From: Niabella agricola
GTDB lineage: Bacteria; Bacteroidota; Bacteroidia; Chitinophagales; Chitinophagaceae
Assembly (NCBI RefSeq): GCF_021538615.1
Contig: NZ_JAJHIZ010000003.1
Location: 2,852,001-2,916,000, forward strand
Direction of reading: 5' to 3'
DNA: 64,000 nucleotides
Shown: piece by piece, positions 1-6,933 of the stretch
How positions within the stretch are numbered: the first letter of the stretch is position 1
Layout of the letters: each line of letters begins with the position of its first letter
Notes under the pieces: model-generated
Told to the model about the DNA's origin: nothing
What the model saw: the letters and a program-made list of their open reading frames with translations, nothing else
Databases searched by the model: none
Made by a program: the position numbers and the translations under genes

Positions 1-1
1 G

Positions 2-703
2 GTCTTTTTAAAGAAACCCAAACCCTTCGCTATTGTACTGAACAATAAATTTGAAGAAGCCTGGGACGATGATGAAGCTACCGGTACGGAAGACGGCGAA
101 GGCGCTGCCACCGATCAGCAGCTATTTGAAATGCTGAAGGAGCTGCGTCAGAAAGAAGCCAAGAAAAAAAGCCTGCCGCCTTTTGTCATTTTCCTTGAAA
201 ATTCGCTGATGGATATGGCCACTCTGTATCCCACCACTGTAGCGGAGCTGGAAAAGTGCCAGGGTGTAAGCAAGGGGAAAGCCATTCGCTATGGAAAGCC
301 TTTTGTGGAGCTGGTAGCACGCTATGTAGAAGACAACAATATCCAGAAGCCGGATGATTTTGTAATGAAAAGCGTGGTGAATAAAAGTGGTAACAAGGTG
401 TACATCATTCAGCAAACCGATAAAAAGATCCCCCTGGAAACCATTGCCAAAAACAAAGGCTGGCAGATGAATGAGCTGTTGGAAGAGATGGAAACCATTG
501 CAGCCAGCGGCACCAAGCTAAACCTGGGTTATGCTATTGACGAAATGCTGGACGAGGATGAACAGGATGAGATCATTGAATACTTTAAAAGCTGCGAAAC
601 GTCCTCCCTTCAGCTGGCACAGGAAGAACTGGCCGAGTTTGATTTTAACTGGGAGCAGCTGAAGATTATGCGGATCAAATTTTTAGCGGAATACGGCATG
701 TAA
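2..703 (+). CDS. recQ: ATP-dependent DNA helicase RecQ, C-terminal part (5' truncated by window)
   Basis: The reading frame is open from base 2, so only the C-terminal ~233 residues are present and the helicase motor lies upstream of the window. The segment starting PFVIFLENSLMDMA and running through TVAELEKCQGVSKGKA is an HRDC domain, the helical nucleic-acid-binding module of RecQ helicases. It is preceded by an acidic linker (WDDDEAT). The remaining ~110 residues, ending in FLAEYGM, match the helical tail common in Bacteroidota RecQ proteins. RecQ unwinds 3'-5' and acts in recombinational repair and fork restart. The family assignment is firm from the HRDC and tail; completeness of the gene cannot be judged here. 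Confidence 0.88.
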   Translation, partial: VFLKKPKPFAIVLNNKFEEAWDDDEATGTEDGEGAATDQQLFEMLKELRQKEAKKKSLPPFVIFLENSLMDMATLYPTTVAELEKCQGVSKGKAIRYGKPFVELVARYVEDNNIQKPDDFVMKSVVNKSGNKVYIIQQTDKKIPLETIAKNKGWQMNELLEEMETIAASGTKLNLGYAIDEMLDEDEQDEIIEYFKSCETSSLQLAQEELAEFDFNWEQLKIMRIKFLAEYGM

Positions 704-721
704 AGAGTCCCTGTTAGGAAC

Positions 722-760
722 AACGCGGCGATAAATTTTTATCCCGGGGGCGTTTTTTTA
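722..760 (+). terminator. Probable recQ terminator
   Basis: Nineteen bases after the recQ stop there is an imperfect stem. Outer arms AACGC (722-726) and GCGTT (750-754) enclose an inner perfect GATAAA/TTTATC hairpin (730-743), and a T-run follows. The stem has a bulge, so confidence is moderate. Confidence 0.5.
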
Positions 761-775
761 TTTTTTCCCGATATT

Positions 776-807
776 TTTGACAGTCTGCAGTTGATACGCT
801 ATATTTG
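776..807 (+). promoter_or_regulatory. Bacteroidota-type promoter of tRNA-Phe
   Basis: TTTG at 776-779, 20 bases, then TATATTTG at 800-807. This matches the sigma-ABfr pattern TTTG/TTG-N19-TAnnTTTG known for Bacteroidota. The predicted start of transcription is near 814, about 17 bases before the tRNA. Confidence 0.65.
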
Positions 808-815
808 CAGCCCGT

Positions 816-835
816 TAAGGCGGAAAGGATGGTGC
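816..835 (+). repeat. 20-base direct repeat, copy 1 (overlaps 5' end of tRNA-Phe)
   Basis: These 20 bases recur exactly at 2786-2805. Copy 1 covers the leader of tRNA-Phe and its first five bases (831-835). Base 835 (tRNA position 5) is the last repeated base and is also the one that mispairs in the acceptor stem. This may be a recombination scar or attachment core. Confidence 0.85.
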
Positions 836-903
836 GGTAGCTCAGTCGGTAGAGCAAAGGACTGAAAATCCTTGTGTCGCCGGTTCGATCCCGGCCCACA
901 CCA
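831..903 (+). tRNA. tRNA-Phe (anticodon GAA)
   Basis: A complete cloverleaf can be folded: acceptor 831-837 with 896-902, D-arm GCTC/GAGC, anticodon stem AAGGA/TCCTT with loop CTGAAAA (anticodon GAA), and T-arm GCCGG-TTCGATC-CCGGC. The discriminator is A903 and CCA is not encoded. The acceptor stem has one mismatch, C835 opposite A898. A promoter lies upstream and a strong terminator follows directly. Confidence 0.95.
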
Positions 904-904
904 C

Positions 905-938
905 AAAGAATCCCGGAGTAATTCCGGGATTCTTTTGC
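905..938 (+). terminator. Terminator of tRNA-Phe
   Basis: A perfect 12-bp stem (906-917 with 923-934), a 5-base loop and a trailing T-run begin two bases after the tRNA discriminator. This is a classic intrinsic terminator. Confidence 0.88.
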
Positions 939-1017
939 TTTTTATGCATTTTGTATATATTTTATACAGCCCAACTTATGATAAGAACCCTGCAACACCA
1001 TTCAAAACATTATCATC

Positions 1018-1222
1018 ATGCAAGCACCGCCTTTGCCAGTGATTGGAGGCCGCTTCAAACCTGGGAACTTCCTGAAAGAAGTCCGCGCTGACCATTGAAA
1101 CGTATCTCAAATCCATGAAATCCAAAAAATACCTGCGATTGCTTTGCTCCGATAATAATACGCGGGAGGCATTCAATGCCAGGGTTTTAAAAAATTTCAA
1201 CTCGTATTTTTATAGTCGCTGA
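1018..1222 (+). pseudogene. Possible remnant of a short gene, two frames
   Basis: In the 470-base stretch between the tRNA and the ATPase, an ATG at 1018 opens a 26-codon frame ending at TGA 1096. It reads straight on in the +1 frame from 1091 (TIETYLKSMKSKKYLRLL) to TGA 1220. Joined at GCTGAC/ATTGAA the product would be ~68 basic residues. The lysine/arginine-rich composition and smooth join suggest a decayed gene, possibly of mobile origin, but I do not recognise a family. The rest of this stretch holds only the 8-bp inverted repeat TTTTGGCT/AGCCAAAA (1322-1329, 1356-1363) just before the ATPase start. Confidence 0.3.
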
Positions 1223-1373
1223 TTTCTTTACAACCCATAAGTAAAGCAGTATCTATTTAGAGGGATTCAATTTGGCTTTAACTCATGAAATATTATACAT
1301 TAGAGCCACTTTATTTTTTCATTTTGGCTTTAATGTGTTTTTTTTATATATTTATAGCCAAAAAGAACCGTTA

Positions 1374-2788
1374 ATGCTTATCGGGCGTAAAAAGGAGCAG
1401 GAGCAGCTAATACAGCTCTACAGGTCTGCACAATCAGAATTTATTGCGCTGTATGGCCGCCGCCGCGTAGGAAAAACCTTTTTAGTACGGGAGGTTTTTA
1501 ACAGCAACTTCGACTTTTACGTTACCGGAATGGCAAATGTAAACACCAAACAACAACTCCTGAATTTTGATCTGGCCCTAAAAAAATATGATCCTGCCGC
1601 AAAGGAGCACGTTCCTGCGGGGAACTGGATGTTGGCTTTTCAGCGGCTCATCGCTCTCCTGGAAGCAAAAAAAGTGCCCGTAAAGTTTTGTTCCTCGACG
1701 AATTACCCTGGCTTGATACCGCCCAGTCCGGTTTTATGCCCGCATTGGAACATTTCTGGAACTCTTGGGCAAGCAGCAGAACAGACATCGTGCTGGTGGT
1801 TTGCGGGTCGGCCGCCTCCTGGATGATCAACAAGCTCATTCACAATAAAGGCGGCCTGCACAACCGGGTTACCCGGCGCATCAAGCTGGAGCCCTTCTCC
1901 CTAGCCGAATGTGAAGCCTTTTTAAGAAGCCGGAATGCCGTCTTTGACCGGTACCAGGTCATACAATTATATATGGCAATGGGAGGTATTCCTTTTTACC
2001 TGAACCAGGTCGATCCCGGCCTCAGTGCCGCACAGAACATTGACCGGATCTGTTTCAGTGAAAACGGGCTCCTGGTTACAGAATTCGACGATCTGTACCG
2101 TTCTTTATTTAACAAGGCAGAAAAACATATCCTGGTCATAGAAGCCCTGAGCAAAAAAGCAAAGGGGCTTACCCGCGATGAAATCATTACCATCACAAAG
2201 TTGCCCAATGCCGGCAGTACTACCCGTATATTAAAAGAGCTGGAAGAAAGCGGCTTTATCCGCAGATACCACTCTTTCGGAAAAAAGGAGCGGAACAGTT
2301 TATATCAGCTATCCGATTTTTATTCCCTTTTTTATCTGCGTTTTATTGTAAACCGGCGGGATGAAAACAACTGGATCAATGGCCTCGATGATCCGAAACA
2401 CCGGGCCTGGAGCGGCTATGCTTTTGAGCAGGTATGCCTGGCACATATAAAAGAGATCAAACAGGCACTCGGCATCAGCGGGGTGCAGACATCGGTTTCT
2501 TCCTGGACCGGTGAAGGCGCTCAAATAGATCTTGTAATCGACCGGAAAGACCAGGTGATCAATCTTTGTGAAATGAAATTTTCCATCAATAACTTTTCGA
2601 TCACCAAAAAATACGCCGAGGAGTTAAGAAATAAATTAACCGCATTCCGCGAAGCAACCTCTACCCGGAAAACGCTCTTTTTAACCCTGATCACTACTTA
2701 TGGATTGACCCGGAACGCATATGCCGGATCCCTGGTTCAAAATGACCTGAACATGGAGGTGCTTTTTCATGTTTTAGCAGACCAATAA
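1374..2788 (+). CDS. AAA-type ATP-binding protein (AAA_14/DUF234-like), frame broken at an A7 tract
   Basis: From ATG 1374 the protein begins MLIGRKKEQE, with the P-loop motif GRRRVGKT near residue 30. The second half, read in the -1 frame, starts in KVLFLDELPW (Walker B) and continues with the sensor-like VVCGSAASW. It then has a winged-helix region (GLTRDEIITIT) and ends in the nuclease-like DUF234 region (EGAQIDLVID, CEMKF). The two parts meet at seven A's (1667-1673): an extra A there restores one ~470-residue protein. This family is common next to mobile or accessory DNA and its role is mostly unknown. The stop codon (2786-2788) lies inside the second copy of the 20-base repeat. Whether the break is real decay, programmed -1 slippage or an assembly error cannot be told here. 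Confidence 0.75.
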
Positions 2789-2805
2789 GGCGGAAAGGAT
2801 GGTGC
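2786..2805 (+). repeat. 20-base direct repeat, copy 2
   Basis: An exact copy of bases 816-835, beginning with the ATPase stop codon and ending in the same GGTGC as the tRNA-Phe 5' end. It is not followed by tRNA sequence, so it is a scar or attachment-like site rather than a second tRNA. It lies between the convergent ATPase gene and the last gene of the polysaccharide locus. Confidence 0.85.
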
Positions 2806-2851
2806 CGCATTGATCTCCGGCGGCAACGACCGGTACTGTTTTCGCCAGGGT

Positions 2852-3781
2852 TCACTGCCGCAGCTGCGTCGGATCTGTTCCGGATGCAATACGATCTGCA
2901 ATTGTCCTTAATGCTTTTGCAAATCCGGCATCTACGGCTTCCGGTTTAAAAACGATCTGTACAGGAGACGCGCTAAAAAGGAATTTATACCATACCAATC
3001 CGGCAAGATAACAACCCGCTTCACTGGCATGATGGGTATCCAGGGTCAGCTGTTGTTGTTTATTATAAAAATATCCTACATGCAGGGAATGTGCCTGGTC
3101 GGGAAGTTCAGGGAAAACCGCCTGCGCGGGCTTAAAGGCGCTATCCTTTTTAAACGCCGTACTGCCTTTCTGTTGCACTGCAAAAAAAGCATCGCCAACG
3201 GGAATAAGGGCCAACTGTAACGCAGCAGCTATTGTATGGTAGGCTGCCCGCGATTGCTGCCACATTGCTTCAGCAGACGGGGCATGGCCGCCACCCGGGA
3301 TCTGTGAAAAGGAAGGCGCATCGATTCGGTAGGGCCATGTCTGATGCAGCACAATTGTGGCGTTGGGTTGCAGGTGGTGAATGTATTCCACCAGTTTGCG
3401 CGCATAGGGTTTGTAGGTATTGGAGTCGCCGGATAAAATGGAGGCCTGCTGCAATGTGACCACATCCCAGGTTCCGGAACCCAACAATTCCTTTAATGAT
3501 TTTCCGTTATACGCCTTTCCTTTCGGATCGCCGGCCTCTGCGGCTTCAACCAGTTGCCAGTGGCGTTGTAGTGAGCAGCCTCCCAGTTCTGCACGGCCGA
3601 TGGAAAGGGTAAAGCCTCCATCGCTGGCCAGTTGCGGCAAGTATCTTGTGGCGTTTTGCGAAAAACTGTTGCCGATCAGAAATAATCGTATTGACTTCCT
3701 TTCCGTTTCCTGGGTATAACCTGTGCTGAAGCCCGCAAGAAGCAAAAGCAGCATAAGGATCCGGCATATTTTGTTTTTCAT
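2852..3781 (-). CDS. DUF4886 domain-containing SGNH-like secreted protein
   Basis: The 309-residue protein starts with a signal peptide (MKNKICRILMLLLLLAGFS). It then has the SGNH block-I-like LFLIGNSFSQNATRYLP, the typical DUF4886 opening. A conserved segment WDVVTLQQAS follows, then HQTWPYR around the middle. DUF4886 proteins are SGNH-fold hydrolases often found in Bacteroidota glycan loci and are suspected carbohydrate esterases; the substrate is not known. It is the last gene of the leftward polysaccharide operon, 10 bases after the GH105 stop codon, so it is probably co-transcribed. Its 3' end abuts the direct repeat at 2786. Confidence 0.82.
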   Translation of the reverse strand: MKNKICRILMLLLLLAGFSTGYTQETERKSIRLFLIGNSFSQNATRYLPQLASDGGFTLSIGRAELGGCSLQRHWQLVEAAEAGDPKGKAYNGKSLKELLGSGTWDVVTLQQASILSGDSNTYKPYARKLVEYIHHLQPNATIVLHQTWPYRIDAPSFSQIPGGGHAPSAEAMWQQSRAAYHTIAAALQLALIPVGDAFFAVQQKGSTAFKKDSAFKPAQAVFPELPDQAHSLHVGYFYNKQQQLTLDTHHASEAGCYLAGLVWYKFLFSASPVQIVFKPEAVDAGFAKALRTIADRIASGTDPTQLRQ

Positions 3782-3791
3782 TTGTAGCTTA

Positions 3792-4916
3792 TTATTTTTT
3801 CAGATAATCATATAGCTGGGTACCCGCCAGCAGGAAGGCCCCTACCCCGTAAACCTCCGTGCTTTCCGCATTCACCTTGTCCGGAGCTGCACCAATACGT
3901 TGTACATAGCCCAGCATTCCATCCGCATGTACAGAAGACACCATCACATCCCATGCACGCTTCGCTGCCGGCCAGTAAGTGGCTTTATCCAGCAAGCCGT
4001 GATTTAATCCCCATAACAATGCATAGCAAAAAAAGCCCGTGCCGCTCATTTCCTTTATTGGAAAGCTTTCCGGATCCAGCAATGATGCATGCCAGCTGCC
4101 ATCCGGCTGCTGAAGTGTCACCACTTTTTGGATCATTTCTTTATAAAGCTTTTCAAACCGAACCCGGTCGTGGTAGTCAGCCGGCATATTTTCCAGCATA
4201 CGGACCAGTCCGCCCAGCACCCATCCATTTCCTCTCGACCAAAAAACTTTTTTCCCGTTCTTTTCCTTTTTATTGAAATAACTTTCATCTCTGAAATAAA
4301 GCTGCTCGGAAGGATCATAAAGAAAGTCGGTTGTTTTCCACCAGAGCTTTGCGGCCATATCCAGGTACCGGCTGTCTTTTGTTGCCGTGGTCAGGTAGGC
4401 CAGCGAAGGCGGTCCCATAAACAACGCATCGCACCAGGCCCACTCCCGCAAATGCACATTATTTTTCCAGTTTAGCGGTTCATCATGTGGTTTTGCCAGG
4501 ATGCTATCTGCCAGCAGCAGGAACGGGGCAGTCATTTTTTTATCCTTGTACCGCATCGACAACTGCGCATAGGTCTGGCCTACACAATAATCATCTGCAA
4601 AAAAGCGTCGACGACCCGTATTCCACCCCAGCTCATTCCCAATAGTTACCAGCGTCTGCAGGTATTTTTTTCCGCCCTTTAGGGTGCCCGCAGCATATAA
4701 CCCCGTATAACAGGCGCCATTGGTCCAATCAGACTTGGGGTATTTAAAACCTTTTGTTTTCCAGTTCTCCAGCTGCCAGTCGGCCACGCGGTGCATGATC
4801 TTTAGCACCTCCTTAGGCTTGGGACCTGCTGCACTGGCCGGACTGTTGGTTATTACAAAAAAAAGTAAGGTCAAAAAAGCAATCAGGTTTTTAAACGTAG
4901 AAGTTGTCATGCGCAT
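3792..4916 (-). CDS. Glycoside hydrolase family 105/88, unsaturated uronyl hydrolase
   Basis: A 374-residue secreted protein; an alternative start at 4910 (MTTSTF) gives an equally good signal peptide ending near SPASA. Family hallmarks are visible in order: WQLENW, DWTNGACYTGLYAA, the catalytic-region aspartate in FFADDYCVGQTY, WCDALFMGPPSLAYL, and WSRGNGWVLGGLVR. These are the (alpha/alpha)6-barrel YteR/YesR features. The family removes 4,5-unsaturated galacturonic or glucuronic acid from the non-reducing end of lyase-made oligosaccharides. Its presence implies that a polysaccharide lyase acts upstream in this locus, though none of a known family is recognisable here. Confidence 0.92.
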   Translation of the reverse strand: MRMTTSTFKNLIAFLTLLFFVITNSPASAAGPKPKEVLKIMHRVADWQLENWKTKGFKYPKSDWTNGACYTGLYAAGTLKGGKKYLQTLVTIGNELGWNTGRRRFFADDYCVGQTYAQLSMRYKDKKMTAPFLLLADSILAKPHDEPLNWKNNVHLREWAWCDALFMGPPSLAYLTTATKDSRYLDMAAKLWWKTTDFLYDPSEQLYFRDESYFNKKEKNGKKVFWSRGNGWVLGGLVRMLENMPADYHDRVRFEKLYKEMIQKVVTLQQPDGSWHASLLDPESFPIKEMSGTGFFCYALLWGLNHGLLDKATYWPAAKRAWDVMVSSVHADGMLGYVQRIGAAPDKVNAESTEVYGVGAFLLAGTQLYDYLKK

Positions 4917-5097
4917 CTTATTATTGAAATCCCGTAATCGTTATCGGGAATATGAAAGTAAGAAAAGCGCCCGAAAAACCAAGACAGAAATATGCAGTGG
5001 CTGCATTGTGTGACATTTTTTCGCTGCAGATCCGCCGTTTATATTTTTACTGATAACGCATGAGCGCCGGAATACAGCATTGGATCTTTTTCACGCA

Positions 5098-6774
5098 TCA
5101 TCGGCGACCGGCTTTTTTTGACGCCCGCCAGGGAATCAGCGCGCCAAGCAGGATCAGCAACGCGATGGTGGCAACCAACAGCCCTCCCTTTGAGGTAATA
5201 AATGCAAGCGCCAACATCAGCACCGCCATAAACGCCAGGGAAAAGGCAATCATCTTTAAGCCGAAAACATTCTGGGCTTTCACCTGCCGGGCTTCCTCTT
5301 CATCCACTGCGGTTGCCGCCTCTTTCTTGTGTTGCTTATACTCCTGGTATTGTAAGTAGTCCTTACTTACCTGTTTTTTCCGGGCGGCTACCCACTCATA
5401 AATGATAAGCGCAATCAGCGGCAGCAACACCCCCAGCAACATTTCATTGGCCCTTGATAATTTATAATGATTGATTACCGGGATCACCATTTTAAACAGC
5501 AGGTTGATGGCCAGGCTCAGGATGGTAATGTAGATGGTCGCCTTTCCGGACAGTTTTTTAGAAAACAATGCCCAGATGGGAGGCAGCAGCAACGGACCGC
5601 CCGTAATGGCGCCCACACTTAAGGTAAATTCTACAATACCTCCAATATAGGGCACACCAATAGCAATCAGGATCATAAAGATTCCAAAAAACCAGGAGGA
5701 GGCACGAGCCACAAACATCAGTTTTTTATCGGACGCCTGTGGGTTAATGGATCCTTTATAAATGTCGTTGGTAAATACCGCAGATACCACGTTCAGCGCT
5801 GTATTAGCAGATGCCGAGGTAGAAAAATACATGCCGGTTAACATCAGCCCCAGCAGTCCCGCAGGCAATACCTGTTTACAAACCATGATATAGGCATTCT
5901 CCGCGTCAAGGCCCGACATGCCGGGATGAATCACCTGATAAGCCATCGGCGGCAGCATCCAGATAATGGGACTTAAGATATAAAGCCCGGCAAACAGGTA
6001 GGCCACTTTTGATGCGCTTTTGGGACCGTCTACACTGGTATACCGCTGTACAAAGGTCCAGTTGCCGCCAATATAAAAGATATGATAAAGAGCAAAGGCA
6101 AAAATGAAGCCCCAGCTGAATTCTCCATTCACCAGATCAAAAAAATGATCGGGGGCTTTATTGATAAACTGCTGCACGCCTCCGGTTTCATGAAACACCA
6201 GGGGCAGGATGATCAAAACAGCAGCGGTCAACACCACAAACTGCAATATATCCGTTACCATTACTGCCCAAAGTCCTCCCACCGCGGTGTAAGAGATCAT
6301 CAAAATGCCCAGGATCACCGTAACCGGGATCAGCGGATATCCAAGAGAGGCAGATACCAGCTTGGCAACAGAATACAATACAGATCCTTTGATAAAGACC
6401 GAAACAATCGTGAAAATATAGATATAGCTTTTTTGCACATTGGTACCCAGCCGCATTTTAATAAACTCGGCTGCTGTAAGGTTACCCGTTGCCTTCCATT
6501 TGGGCGCCAGGTAAAGCCCCGTAACCAGCGCGCCGATGCACATGGTCCACTGTATGGTTACCGCCACCCACCCGTGCTGGTAGGCGATTGCGCCCCAGGC
6601 AACAAAGGTTCCGGCAGAGAAAAAACTCATGAACAATGATAATCCGCCAATGAACCAGGGAACGGCCTCTCCCCCCGCAAAAAAAGATTTGAGGTTTCTG
6701 CCGGTGCGGGAAAAGCTGATCCCCACCAACAAAATAAAAACAGAAAATACGATCACCACTATTGTATCTATCAT
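5098..6774 (-). CDS. Sodium:solute symporter family (SSS) transporter
   Basis: A 558-residue polytopic inner-membrane protein with about 13-14 hydrophobic segments. Family landmarks are GGEAVPWFIGGLSLFMSFFSAGTF near residue 35-58 and LTAAEFIKMRLG in the first third. The amphipathic SSS signature region YTAVGGLWAVMVTDILQF and TGMYFSTSASANTALNVVSA follow. Members couple sodium entry to uptake of sugars, uronates or similar small solutes. Placed between GH105 and an FAD oxidoreductase, it most likely imports the mono- or disaccharide released in the periplasm by the locus enzymes. The substrate is not readable from the sequence. The short C-terminal cytosolic region is lysine- and glutamate-rich (HKKEAATAVDEEEA). 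Confidence 0.92.
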   Translation of the reverse strand: MIDTIVVIVFSVFILLVGISFSRTGRNLKSFFAGGEAVPWFIGGLSLFMSFFSAGTFVAWGAIAYQHGWVAVTIQWTMCIGALVTGLYLAPKWKATGNLTAAEFIKMRLGTNVQKSYIYIFTIVSVFIKGSVLYSVAKLVSASLGYPLIPVTVILGILMISYTAVGGLWAVMVTDILQFVVLTAAVLIILPLVFHETGGVQQFINKAPDHFFDLVNGEFSWGFIFAFALYHIFYIGGNWTFVQRYTSVDGPKSASKVAYLFAGLYILSPIIWMLPPMAYQVIHPGMSGLDAENAYIMVCKQVLPAGLLGLMLTGMYFSTSASANTALNVVSAVFTNDIYKGSINPQASDKKLMFVARASSWFFGIFMILIAIGVPYIGGIVEFTLSVGAITGGPLLLPPIWALFSKKLSGKATIYITILSLAINLLFKMVIPVINHYKLSRANEMLLGVLLPLIALIIYEWVAARKKQVSKDYLQYQEYKQHKKEAATAVDEEEARQVKAQNVFGLKMIAFSLAFMAVLMLALAFITSKGGLLVATIALLILLGALIPWRASKKAGRR

Positions 6775-6860
6775 GCTGTGAGATTATTTTTTAGCAACCA
6801 TGATTATTTTATTTTTATGCGCCCGGCTGCACTACTACTATTAAGCCTTGTTGCAGCCTG

Positions 6861-6876
6861 TCCCGCCACAGCGGGA
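6861..6876. other. GC hairpin between symporter and FAD oxidoreductase genes
   Basis: TCCCGC (6861-6866) and GCGGGA (6871-6876) form a short hairpin in the 159-base gap. No T-run follows on either strand, so it is more likely an mRNA-processing or stability hairpin than a terminator. Confidence 0.35.
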
Positions 6877-6933
6877 TCGCACCCTTCAACTGCAGTACTG
6901 CTATGTATGCCAATGCTGCCGGTAGTCCGTTTC

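Noticed and set aside
1322..1363. TTTTGGCT/AGCCAAAA inverted repeat as insertion-sequence ends
   Set aside because: Arms are only 8 bp, no transposase lies between them and no target duplication is visible.
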